Shown: positions 46,229-55,873 of the stretch, in pieces | How the letters are laid out: every line of letters starts with the position of its first letter | How positions within the stretch are numbered: position 1 is the first letter of the stretch | Source: JAAYUJ01 sp963698165 | GTDB lineage: Bacteria; Desulfobacterota; Syntrophobacteria; Syntrophobacterales; Syntrophobacteraceae | Assembly (NCBI GenBank): GCA_963698165.1 | Contig: CAVOPT010000007.1 | Span: 743,843-807,842, forward strand | Reading direction: 5' to 3' | Length of the DNA: 64,000 nucleotides | Translations under genes and position numbers: made by a program | The notes under the pieces: generated by a model | Seen by the model: the letters and a program-made list of their open reading frames with translations, nothing else | What the model was told of the DNA's origin: nothing | Databases searched by the model: none

Positions 46229-46510
46229 ACATCCGGCACGGCAGGTGGAATCGTTTGACCCAAACAACGTTCACTCGAGATGCCAGGTGGCCCTCCTCGG
46301 GAGTGCGTTGCCGCCGTGCATGGATGGCCCGCCAATTGGAGCCCGAAGCAGCATCAACCAAATATGCTTAAAGTAACATATTGTAATCACTCATAAAACC
46401 TTCTAGAGTCGAGACTGGCTTTCACCTTTCATTATTTTGAGTTTGCGGAAAATCCTCAACAGCCCGGTTCGGCGCGATTCTTCTGATGTTCACAAGAAAA
46501 GGAGGACAAT

Positions 46511-49500
46511 ATGGGGGTTACACGCCGTGAGTTCCTGGCGATTTCTGGTGCCATGGGTGCCGGAGTCGCGTTGTCGTCTCTGGGTATCGACATGCGACCC
46601 ATTGTGGCTTACGCCGAGGAACTCAAGAAAATCGACAAGGTAAAGAGCGCCAAACAAACTTATTCTCTTTGCTACTACTGCTCGGTGACCTGCGGCCTGA
46701 TCTGCAGCACGGACACGAAAACCGGCAAGATCATCAACATCGAAGGCGACCCGGAACATCCCGTCAACGAGGGATCACTTTGCGCGAAGGGTGCGGGCAT
46801 GCTTCTCATGTCGGCCCGCAATGAGCATCGTTTGACCAAGGTCTTGTATCGCAGGCCCGGGGGTAACAAGTGGGAACCCAAGACAATGGATTGGGCTCTC
46901 ACCCAGATCGCCAAGAAGATCAAGGCGGAGCGGGACAAGAGTTTCATCACCAAGAACGAAAAAGGGCAGGTGGTCAATCGGCTTGAATCCATCTCGCACC
47001 TGGGCAGTTCAAAGCTGGACAATGAAGAGTGCTGGATGGTCACCGCTGCAGTGAGGGCTCTCGGCCTAGTCTATATCGATCATCAGGCCAGGGTCTGACA
47101 CGGTCCCAGCGTAGCGGCTCTGGGAGAGTCGTTCGGCCGTGGTTCCATGACCAATCATTACATCGATATCAAGAATGCCGATGTCATTCTGATTATGGGC
47201 AGCAATGCAGCGGAAATGCACCCGATCTCCTTCAAGTGGGTACTGCGGGCCAGGGAGCAGCGAGGCGCCAAAATCATCCATGTCGATCCCCGCTTTACCA
47301 GAACGTCGGCGCTGGCGGATCATTACGTCGCCCTGCGATCAGGCACCGACATCGCCTTCCTCGGTGGTATGATCAAATACATTCTCGACAACAACAAGTG
47401 TTTTGAAGAATACGTGAGAGAGTATACCAACGCCTCTTTTATCGTCGACGAGAAGTTCAGTTTCAGCGACGGTCTATTCTCGGGGTATGACCCCGCCACG
47501 AGAAAGTACGACAAGTCAACGTGGACCATAAAACTCGATGACAAGGGCATCCCGCAAAAGGACCCGACTTTTGAGAACCCGCGGTGCGTCCTGCAGATGC
47601 TGAAGGCTCATTACTCTCGATACGACCTCGAAAAGGTTTCTTCCATCACAGGCACACCGGTGGAAGATCTCAAGACGGTCTATGAACTCTACTCCTCGAC
47701 GGGAGTCAGGGATAGAGCCGGTACGGAACTCTACGCTTTGGGTTGGACGCAGCACACGGTCGGCGTGCAAAATATCAGAACCATGTCCATCATTCAGCTT
47801 CTGCTGGGTAACATGGGGATTGCGGGAGGCGGCATCAACGCTTTGCGCGGCGAGCCGAATGTCCAGGGGTCCACGGACCAGGCCATTCTCTCCCACATTC
47901 TTCCCGGCTATCTGAAAGCACCGGTGGGTTCCCAGGCGACCCTGGAAGAGTACCTCAAGAAAAACACGCCCAAAACCAATGAACCCCAGTCGGCCAACTG
48001 GTATCAGAATTATCCCAAGTACATGGTGAGCCTCCTCAAGGCATGGTACGGCGACAAGGCCACCAAGGAGAATGATTTCGGATATTCCCTTGTGCCCAAG
48101 CTCGATGACGGCCAGGACTGCACCGTGCTGAACATGATCGACGCGATGTATGAGGGCAAAATCAAGGGGTTCACCTGTATCGGACAGGACCCAGCCGTCA
48201 GTCTGCCCAATGCCAACAAGGTGCGGGAGGCCTTCACCAAGCTGGACTGGATGGTCCACGTGAATATTTTCGACAATGAGACCGCTTCTTTCTGGAAGGG
48301 TCCCGGAATGGACCCGAAAAAGGTCAAGACCGAGGTCTTCCTGATTCCGGCCGCGGCTTCCATGGAAAAAACAGGCAGTATGAGCAACAGCGGGCGAATG
48401 CTGCAATGGAAGTATGTGGCGGAAAATCCTCCGGGGGACGCCCTTTCCGTGGGGGACATCCTTTACCGATTGGTGAATAAATTGAAGGATCTTTACAAGA
48501 AACAGAAGGGCGCCTTCCCCGACCCGATCGTCAACCTGGTATGGAATTATGCAGATGCCAAAGGTAATTACGATGCGGAGGCAACTTCCAAGGTGATTAA
48601 CGGCTATTTCCTGGAAGATGTTGCCATCGGCGACAAGGCCTACAAGAAGGGGCAGTGTGTTCCCGGTTTTGCCAACCTGCAGGCTGACGGAAAGACTTCA
48701 AGCGGCAACTGGATCTATTGCGGAGCTTTTACCGCGGACGGGACCAATCTGATGACCCGCAGGAAAAAGGACGATCCGACGGGCCTTGGCCTCTATCCTG
48801 AATGGGGCTGGGCCTGGCCGGTAAACCGGCGCATCCTTTATAACCGGGCCTCGGTGGATAAGGACGGACAGCCGTTCGATCCCAGTCGTCCCCTCCTCAA
48901 ATGGGTGGACGGAAAATGGGTGGGCGATGTTCCGGACGGCCCCTGGCCGCCTTTGAGCGACAAAGAGAAAGGCAAACTTCCGTTCATCATGAAGCCCGAC
49001 GGGGTTGGAGCCCTATTTGGACCGGGGCTGGCGGAAGGACCCTTCCCCGAGCACTATGAACCGCTCGAGGGGCCGCTGTCCAAGAACCTGCTGTCTGCCC
49101 AATTGAGCAATCCAGCCATCAAGATCTTCAAAAAGGAATGCGACCTCTATTCCGGTTGCGATCCTAAATTTCCTTTCGTTTGCACCACCTATTCCTGCAC
49201 GGAGCACTGGTGCACCGGCGCTGAGACCAGATGGATGTCATGGCTCACGGAAGCCATGCCCCAGGCCTATGTGGAGATGAGCAGGGAACTGGCTGAACTC
49301 CGCGGGATCAAGAACGGGGAAAAGGTCAAAGTGGAATCGCCACGCGGCAAAGTGGAATGCGTCGCCATGGTCACCACGCGTTTCCGTCCTTTCACGGTCG
49401 GGGGTCAAACCATCCACCAGGTTGGGATGACCTTCAACTACGGATGGCTTTTCCCCAAGGACTGCGGTGACACATGTAACCTGCTGAGCCCCACCGTTGG

Positions 49501-49561
49501 TGACGCCAACACCATGACCCCGGAATTTAAGGCCTTCATGGTCAACGTGTCCAAGGTGTAG
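46511..49561 (+). CDS. fdhA: Tat-exported selenocysteine formate dehydrogenase catalytic subunit
   Basis: This 1016-residue FDH starts with a twin-arginine signal (VTRREFLAISGAMGAGVALS), so it acts in the periplasm after folding with cofactor. The [4Fe-4S] cluster ligands are C54, C57, C61 and C91. TGA at 47096-47098 encodes Sec196 in DHQARV-U-HGPSVAALGESF, the FdnG/FdoG-type site. Length and motifs match periplasmic FDHs of the FdnG group found in sulfate reducers. The Fe-S subunit gene follows 12 bases later. No membrane gamma subunit is encoded nearby, so electrons probably go to periplasmic cytochromes. The start ATG has AAAGGAGGA upstream. Confidence 0.95.
47096..47147 (+). promoter_or_regulatory. 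SECIS region in the exported FDH gene
   Basis: The sequence after the UGA (CACGGTCCCAGCGTAGCGGC) closely follows E. coli fdnG over its first bases. A GGCTCT loop begins about 17 bases downstream, different from the GGUCU loop in the cytosolic FDH genes. Confidence 0.65.
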
Positions 49562-49573
49562 GAGGAGTGAGAG

Positions 49574-50227
49574 ATGGCAGAAGGAAAATCAATACTCGTT
49601 GATACCTCCAAGTGCACAGCCTGCCGCGGCTGCCAGGTTGCCTGCAAACAGTGGAATGAACTACCCGGCACCAAGACCAAACAGGTCGGGACTTATCAAA
49701 ACCCACAGGATACATCGGCCCAAACCTGGAAGCTCGTCCGTTTCTCAGAAGGAATTAAGGAGAACGGCAAGCCTTTTTGGTATTTTTTCTCCGAGCAATG
49801 CCGCCACTGTATCGAGCCTCCCTGCGTGGACGCCATCGCAGGCTACGTGGATGGGGGAGCCACTCGCGACGAAAAGACGGGAGCCGTCCTGTTTCAAGCC
49901 AAATCCAAGGAGGCGCCCTTCGAGGAGGTCCGCACGGCCTGTCCTTACAATGTTCCGCGGCAAGATGAGAAGACCAAGGTGTTTGCCAAGTGCACCATGT
50001 GTTTCGACAGGATCACCAACGACCGAATCCCTGCCTGTGTGCTGAGTTGCCCTACGGGGACGATGGTGTTTGGGGAGAGGAAGGATATTCTGGCACTCGC
50101 TGCTAAAAGGGTCGAAGAATTGAAAAAGACCTATCCCAAGGCGAAGGCCCTCAATGCAGAAGAGGTCCGGGTGATATACATCGTCACGGATGACCCCAAA
50201 AAGTACCACGAATTCGCAGTTGTTTAG
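49574..50227 (+). CDS. fdhB: Four-cluster Fe-S subunit of the exported formate dehydrogenase
   Basis: This 217-residue ferredoxin-like protein has four groups of cysteines: CTACRGCQVACKQW (C14, C17, C20, C24), CRHCIEPPC, CPYNVPR with CTMCFDRI, and CVLSCPTG. This is the pattern of the beta subunit of FdnGHI-type FDHs, but the C-terminal membrane helix found in FdnH is missing, consistent with a soluble periplasmic FdhAB dimer as in Desulfovibrio. It has no signal peptide and should be exported together with the catalytic subunit. The RBS is AGGAGTGAGAG. Confidence 0.93.
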   Translation: MAEGKSILVDTSKCTACRGCQVACKQWNELPGTKTKQVGTYQNPQDTSAQTWKLVRFSEGIKENGKPFWYFFSEQCRHCIEPPCVDAIAGYVDGGATRDEKTGAVLFQAKSKEAPFEEVRTACPYNVPRQDEKTKVFAKCTMCFDRITNDRIPACVLSCPTGTMVFGERKDILALAAKRVEELKKTYPKAKALNAEEVRVIYIVTDDPKKYHEFAVV

Positions 50228-50245
50228 TCGGGTGAAGTATTCCGC

Positions 50246-50282
50246 GAGGACTGCCCAGCAGCTTCTCCAACGGGCAGTCCTC
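50246..50282 (+). terminator. Strong hairpin between fdhB and fdhE
   Basis: GAGGACTGCCC at 50246-50256 pairs perfectly with GGGCAGTCCTC at 50272-50282 (11 pairs). No T-run follows, so it may act as an mRNA-stabilising or partial terminator structure. Confidence 0.55.
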
Positions 50283-50361
50283 AACCCAACCCATGTGAAG
50301 ATGCTTTTCCGCTCACACGTAAATTACAGAAAAATCCATCTTGAACCCATCCCAGCATTGG

Positions 50362-51318
50362 ATGTCCCGAATGGTTAGCCAAGTCCCAGAATATCCACCA
50401 GAGGCAGCTGCGGAAAGAGTCTCTCGAGCTCTCGATGTCCTCAAAAAGGAACGTCAGCCACTTGAGAATGTCATTGAGGCCTTCAGGGGAATCTTTGTGG
50501 AGAAAGCCCGTCTCAAAGCCGGCATTCCCTTCAGCCAAGTGATCAATTTGGAAGTGCCTGACTCCGCGAGGTTCCAACAGGGAGTCCCTGTTGCGTCGTG
50601 GGGAGATCTCATTGATTTTGATCACACCATGTGGATGAAGGCCGCTGATCAGCTCATTCCAGCCATGGAAAAAGGCTTTCCCAAACTGGTAAATGATATT
50701 CAGAAATTGAAGAAGGCCCTCGAGCGTGGTGATCTGGACCCTCAGAATTATTTAAAGGCAATGGCCGGGGATCGCACTGAGGAAATGCAGGCCATAGCAT
50801 CCCGTATCGGGATTGCATCCAGATCGATTGAATTTGTCTTGAGCCACATCATGAAACCTCTGCTAGAAAAGAAGGCTGAGTTGCTGAAGCCTCTCATCAA
50901 GGACCTTCACTGGCAGAAAGGCTACTGCCCGATATGCGGATCCATGCCGGAGCTTGCCTTTCTCAAAGGAAAGGAAGGGCAGAGGTGGCTCAGATGCTCC
51001 CTGTGTGCAAATGAGTGGCGTTTTGTGAGGCTGGCATGCCCCTTTTGTGGAAACACGGATCACGACAAGCTTCTCACCTATTACGTCGCCGACCGGGATC
51101 AGGAAAGGGCGGAAGTCTGTCAGCAGTGCAAACGTTACGTGATTTCCATCGACATACGGGACCGTTCTGATGAGACACTGGTCGAGGTGGCTGCCCTGGG
51201 TCTTATTCACCTCGATGTGATCTCCCAGCAAAAAGGCTTCCTGCCCGCAGCCATCTGTGCGTGGAACATCGTGACGGCTGACGACATTTCATCCTCTCCC
51301 GTCGATGTCGATGATTAG
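50362..51318 (+). CDS. fdhE: Formate dehydrogenase accessory protein FdhE
   Basis: FdhE binds the catalytic subunit of Tat-exported FDHs and helps their maturation before export. The 318-residue protein has a helical N-terminal half and a C-terminal rubredoxin-like metal part with CxxC pairs: CPICGSMPEL, CSLCANEW, CPFCGN and CQQCKRY. The start is uncertain: ATG at 50362 or 50371, or TTG at 50341; there is no strong ribosome-binding site. It converges with the minus-strand molybdoenzyme gene, 44 bases apart. Confidence 0.92.
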   Translation: MSRMVSQVPEYPPEAAAERVSRALDVLKKERQPLENVIEAFRGIFVEKARLKAGIPFSQVINLEVPDSARFQQGVPVASWGDLIDFDHTMWMKAADQLIPAMEKGFPKLVNDIQKLKKALERGDLDPQNYLKAMAGDRTEEMQAIASRIGIASRSIEFVLSHIMKPLLEKKAELLKPLIKDLHWQKGYCPICGSMPELAFLKGKEGQRWLRCSLCANEWRFVRLACPFCGNTDHDKLLTYYVADRDQERAEVCQQCKRYVISIDIRDRSDETLVEVAALGLIHLDVISQQKGFLPAAICAWNIVTADDISSSPVDVDD

Positions 51319-51362
51319 ACTGCCCTTCGCTTCGGTAAAATCCTCCAGTCGTCATTTGTGCT

Positions 51363-53453
51363 TCAATGTGTGATCTTCCTTACAGATACAAAGTGCTCCT
51401 GCATCGCCATGCCACCACCAGCCTGGTCCCACACATCCAGGCCTCCCGGCATCAGGGCATTGTCCGCCACCCCTCTCCCAAAGGCCCGGCTCTCTACCGG
51501 AAGGACGTGCCCAAACCCGTGCACCATGAAAACCGCCTGGGGATGGATGAACTCCGTCACCTTCGCCTTGATCCTCCCGGCGTGGGTGTCGTTGGAAATC
51601 TCCACCCATTCCCCGTCCGCGATCTTCATCCTGTCCGCCACGTCCTTGTTTATCCACAGGACGTTTTCGGGCATCTGCTCGGAGAGCATGGGATTGTTCA
51701 CGGTGTGCCCCTGAGTGTGCACGGGACAACGCCCGAAGGCGATGCGGAACTTTCCCTCACCGGGGGTTTGCGGCGATTCATAAGGCTTGAGGGAAGCAAG
51801 CCCCTGGGCTTCCAGCTTGGGGGAAACGAGCTCGATTTTCCCCGAGGGCGTGGCGAACTTGAGTTCCTCCACCTTCCGATACAGGGGTTTTTCCGCAAGC
51901 TGGACCATTCCGGTGGCGGCAAAGTCCTCCATGGTGACCCCGGTCCCCTCGAGCTGATACCTCCAGATTTCCTCGATGGACTCAAAGGCCAGGGGTTCAA
52001 CTCCCAGCCGTTTGGCCAGGCCGCACAGGATTTCCCAGTCGGCCCGGGTGTCGAAGCGCGGGTCGACAGCTCTCTGGCGCAAGAAGAAGTGAGGCTTCAG
52101 ACCGTTCTTGCTCGCGAGGATGCTCTCCCTTTCGAGATATGGAGAAAGGGGCAGAACCACATCGGAGAGCCACGCCGTGTCCGACCAGGAGAACGTCACC
52201 GAGACGAGAAGGTCAAGCTTCCCTAAAACCGCCTTGAGCCGCTCGGGTTCGGGGAATCCCATCATGGGGTCGTGGCGGTAGGCGATGTAGGCCTTCAGAG
52301 GGTAAGGTTCCCCCGTTTCGATGGCCCTGAATGCCAGGTGCAGAAGCCCAGCACCTGCATCGAAATGGGGATAGCGCCATCCGACGCCGTCAGCCCTCTG
52401 GTCCTTCGGCTTCGGGACAAGGTCCACCAGCTTCTTCAACCCCTTCCGCCCCACGTCGCCCGGCTTGTTCGACAGCGGAAGCCCACCCCTGGCGCCAATG
52501 GATCCCAGGAGGGCGTTGATGATGTAAGCCGAGCGGCACACGTGAAAGGAGTCCTTGTAACGGGCGGTCATCCATCCGGGGTGCCAGAGAACCGCCGGCT
52601 TAGAGCGGGCAAGCTCCCGGGCGAATGCGGCGATGGTCTCGGCGGGAATGCCCGTCTCCCGTTCCGCCCACTGAGGGGTGTAAGGGGCCACGAAGTGGTG
52701 GAGCTCGTTCAGATCCTTGATCCACATGGCAGCGAACTGGGCATCGTGGAGCTTTTCATGCATCAGGACATGGATGACCGCAAGGTTGAAGGCGTAGTCG
52801 GACCCCGGACGTATCATGAAGAAGTTGTGAGCCTTGGCGGCGGAAGCGGTTGCCCGGATATCGATCACGGTAAGCCTGCAGCCGTTTTCCATCCCATCCA
52901 TGAGGTCGTTCACTTCTTTCACGCTGATGGCTTCAAAGATGTTTCGAGTCTGAAGGACCACGTGACCGGCGTTTTTGAAGTCGTAGACGAGGTCTTTTCG
53001 CCCAAAGCCGAAGAGGGACAAGGCCGCGTGGTAGACGTTCCGGGCGCAGGACGCATCATGATTGGAGTAATTCGGCGATCCAAGGCCACGAACAAAGGCT
53101 TGATGAAGATCCCGAAAGGGTCCCCCCCGATCCGAAAACAAGACGCTTCGTGCTCCGTGGGCAGCCATGATGTCTCTCAGGCGATTCGCGACAGTGTCGA
53201 AAGCCTCGTCCCAGGATGCCCGACGCCACTTGCCTTCTCCCCGTTCCCCTTCACGGATGAGTGGGAACTGCGGTCGCTCGTCATCGTTGATGAGGGCGAG
53301 CCCGGCAGACCCCCTGGCGCAAACGGCACCGTTGATGCCCGCCGCATGGGGGTTGCCCTGAAGAAAAACACACTTGCCGTTCTCCACCTCCACCTGAATG
53401 GGACATCGAACGGTGCACATCCCGCAGATGCTGAACACTTGCTTTTTCGCCAT
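51363..53453 (-). CDS. Orphan cytosolic molybdopterin oxidoreductase, thiosulfate/polysulfide reductase-like
   Basis: This 696-residue enzyme of the bis-MGD family has the [4Fe-4S] ligands C10, C13, C17 and C45 and a probable Mo/W ligand C136 in NHDASCARNVYHAA. The C-terminal cofactor-binding region includes GHTVNNPMLSEQMPENVLWI, WVEISNDTHAGRIKAKVTEF and HGFGHVLP, a style close to PhsA/PsrA-type reductases. Those enzymes have a Tat signal and partner Fe-S and membrane subunits; neither is present here. So it is probably cytoplasmic, with unknown substrate and electron donor. The start at 53453 is preceded by AGGAGAAAG on the reverse strand. Confidence 0.85.
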   Translation of the reverse strand: MAKKQVFSICGMCTVRCPIQVEVENGKCVFLQGNPHAAGINGAVCARGSAGLALINDDERPQFPLIREGERGEGKWRRASWDEAFDTVANRLRDIMAAHGARSVLFSDRGGPFRDLHQAFVRGLGSPNYSNHDASCARNVYHAALSLFGFGRKDLVYDFKNAGHVVLQTRNIFEAISVKEVNDLMDGMENGCRLTVIDIRATASAAKAHNFFMIRPGSDYAFNLAVIHVLMHEKLHDAQFAAMWIKDLNELHHFVAPYTPQWAERETGIPAETIAAFARELARSKPAVLWHPGWMTARYKDSFHVCRSAYIINALLGSIGARGGLPLSNKPGDVGRKGLKKLVDLVPKPKDQRADGVGWRYPHFDAGAGLLHLAFRAIETGEPYPLKAYIAYRHDPMMGFPEPERLKAVLGKLDLLVSVTFSWSDTAWLSDVVLPLSPYLERESILASKNGLKPHFFLRQRAVDPRFDTRADWEILCGLAKRLGVEPLAFESIEEIWRYQLEGTGVTMEDFAATGMVQLAEKPLYRKVEELKFATPSGKIELVSPKLEAQGLASLKPYESPQTPGEGKFRIAFGRCPVHTQGHTVNNPMLSEQMPENVLWINKDVADRMKIADGEWVEISNDTHAGRIKAKVTEFIHPQAVFMVHGFGHVLPVESRAFGRGVADNALMPGGLDVWDQAGGGMAMQEHFVSVRKITH

Positions 53454-54316
53454 GACTTTCTCCTGCCGTTATTCCATCAGTCGCTCACTTCGGAGATGAC
53501 GCGTCGATAACAGATACTGGAATGGCATGGGTTTGTCCACTCCAAATGTGCCCCAGGGCTTACGGGGCAACAGAATGCGTCAACTGGCGATCCGTTTGGG
53601 GTACACCGCTCCTAACCCGGAGACTGCCCCATCGGCAGGACCCGCGGGGCACGGACGGACGCCTCGGAGAACTCAGGGAGGAACGGGCAGACCCCTTTCC
53701 TCGGCAGAAAAACAACGGGTGGTTCTTGTCAAGTGAACTTATTCACTTAAACAACCCTTTTCAGGTGAGCCATCGCATGAATTGGCAAGGGTTTCAGATA
53801 AAATAAAGTGAAGAATTTCTCTAAATAGTGCTTTGTTGGGGGGTCAATGTGTGTTAATTTTAACATGTATTTCTGTTGTGCAGTGCCCCGGATGACCGGG
53901 GAGATCGCCGTGGCTGAGACCTCCGGGTTGAGGGAGATTCCACGGCAATGAGAGTTCCAGTGCCCGTCGGCCTGTATGGAGCTTTTCACGCGAAGGGGGG
54001 TGGTTCCGACGCACAAGGGGGGTTAATGCGCGAGAAACAGAGGCCGGAGCTCTGCCCATTTTGCCTGCGCTGATGGAGGCGCTCGCTTGGCGAGGATCTT
54101 GATGTCTTCTTGAGGTGCTTCCTGCTGTGGTGGATGCTGAACGTTCACGTGGATGCTGTTTCCGGTCGGGCCTAGATGCATTGCTTCAATACTGACATGC
54201 GATGGTGGTGGGATTTTGCGGGCTTGCCGTGAGAGGGGGGATCTGCCTTCTCGGGGTGGGCCTTTTTTGTTTGGAGCGGGAGAGGGAAGGACTTCAAAAC
54301 ATTTGGAGGGATGGTC
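53454..54316. other. Intergenic region between the orphan oxidoreductase and fdhC copy 3
   Basis: No gene is supported. It holds a perfect inverted repeat at 53731-53748 and, from 53989, the ~330-base leader duplicated from the region before fdhC copy 2. Confidence 0.55.
53731..53748. promoter_or_regulatory. Perfect inverted repeat, operator-like
   Basis: AAGTGAA and TTCACTT are perfect inverted copies around CTTA. The repeat lies between two divergent transcription units, 278 bases from the orphan oxidoreductase gene and 569 from fdhC. Confidence 0.4.
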
Positions 54317-55279
54317 ATGAGCAACGGTCTTTCATTTGATTCACTGATACCCAAGGACATGGCAACCAAGGCCGAAAACGTCGGGATCGCCAAGGCGGGG
54401 CTTGGCACCTACCGCATGTTCGCCCTGGGCATATTGGCGGGGGCCTTCATTGCCATGGGGGCCAACTACGCCACGACGGTGTGGGCGGGACTGGGCAAGA
54501 TCGCGGTGAACGCGGGAGGTGAGGTGGCCTTCACCACGGGGATCCCTTACGGGATTCAGCGCCTCCTCGGGGGTCTTGTGTTCGCCACGGGCCTGATTAT
54601 GGTCGTGGTGGGGGGCTCGGAGCTTTTCACGGGCAACTGCCTGATTCCCATGGCCTGGGCCAACAACAAGGTCTCCACGGGGGCCATGATGAGAAACTGG
54701 GTCATCGTTTACCTGGGCAACTTCGTGGGCTCGGTGCTCACCGCTTATTTCGTGTTTCTTGGCAAGCAGCACACCTTCGGTGGCGGGGCGGTGGGGTTCA
54801 CGGCTTTGAACATCGGGGTGGTCAAGACGAGCCTGGAGTTCATGCAGTGCATTTTTCTTGCGATCTTCTGTAACGCCCTGGTGTGCATGGCCGTGTGGCT
54901 CTGCTTCAGCGCAAGGAGCACAACCGACAAGATCCTCTCGATTCTTCCCCCCATATCGGCCTTTGTGGCGTGCGGGTTCGAGCACTGCGTGGCGAACATG
55001 TATTTCATCCCGTCGGCCCTTTTCATCAAGGACTTGGACCCTGCGTATTTTGCCACGGTGGCAGCGGGGTTGAAGGACGGCGGAGCGATCCTCACCTGGG
55101 GCAATTTCCTGTGGCGGAACCTTTTGCCTGCGACCATCGGCAACATCATAGGCGGCGCCGTCTTTGTGGGCGGCATGTACTGGTTCATCTACCTGCGTCC
55201 GAGCTGGACGGGACGGGGAGCCGCGGGAGGGGTTCCGGAAAAGGAACAGGTCGTGCTGACGGCACCGACGGTGCGGTGA
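54317..55279 (+). CDS. fdhC: Formate channel of the FNT family, FDH cluster 3
   Basis: The 320-residue channel is near-identical to the cluster 2 copy (for example GAVGFTALNIG here and GAVGVTALNIG there, and QVVLTAPTVR versus QVVQTAPTVG at the end). The same FNT signatures (GGSELFTGNC, GFEHCVANMYF) are present. The start has GGAGGG six bases upstream. It precedes the NuoE-like gene by 132 bases. Confidence 0.95.
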   Translation: MSNGLSFDSLIPKDMATKAENVGIAKAGLGTYRMFALGILAGAFIAMGANYATTVWAGLGKIAVNAGGEVAFTTGIPYGIQRLLGGLVFATGLIMVVVGGSELFTGNCLIPMAWANNKVSTGAMMRNWVIVYLGNFVGSVLTAYFVFLGKQHTFGGGAVGFTALNIGVVKTSLEFMQCIFLAIFCNALVCMAVWLCFSARSTTDKILSILPPISAFVACGFEHCVANMYFIPSALFIKDLDPAYFATVAAGLKDGGAILTWGNFLWRNLLPATIGNIIGGAVFVGGMYWFIYLRPSWTGRGAAGGVPEKEQVVLTAPTVR

Positions 55280-55411
55280 TGGCCCGGAAAAGGACCTGGG
55301 GGGGCTCTGTCCCCCTCTTTGGGCGGCGAACAGTGAACCTTGGTTTGCGGAAGGCGCACGGTTCCCGGAGGAGTTGAACCGGCTTTCTCCGGGAACACAG
55401 GATGGTGAGAC

Positions 55412-55873
55412 ATGGAGCAGCAAGAGAGACTGAAGCGGGTATTTTTGAGGCATCATCGGGACCGGGACGCGTTGATACCGGTATTGCAGGACATTCAGGA
55501 AGCCTTTGGCTATCTGCCCCCGGAGACCATGACGGCGGCGGCGAGGTTTTGCCGCATCGACCCTGTGGAGGTGTTCGGGGTGGCGACCTTTTACGCCCAG
55601 TTCAAGTTCAGCCCTCTGGGCAGGAACACGGTGATGGTGTGCCAGGGGACGGCGTGCCACGTCATGGGGGGCGCCAGGATTCTCGAGGAGGTCATGGGCC
55701 AGCTCGAGGTGGAGGCCGGTGAGACGAGCAAGGACGGGGTGTTCACGCTGGAGCGGGTGGCCTGTATCGGTGCCTGTGCACTGGCTCCCGCCATGGTTGT
55801 CAACAAGGACACCTTCGGCCGCATGAAAGCTGAAAAGGTCACGGAGATTTTGAATGCATACAGAGACAACTAG
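55412..55873 (+). CDS. NuoE-like [2Fe-2S] subunit, FDH cluster 3
   Basis: The 153-residue product is identical to that of copy 1. Cluster ligands are C77, C82, C118 and C122. It overlaps the NuoF-like gene by 20 bases. Confidence 0.93.
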   Translation: MEQQERLKRVFLRHHRDRDALIPVLQDIQEAFGYLPPETMTAAARFCRIDPVEVFGVATFYAQFKFSPLGRNTVMVCQGTACHVMGGARILEEVMGQLEVEAGETSKDGVFTLERVACIGACALAPAMVVNKDTFGRMKAEKVTEILNAYRDN

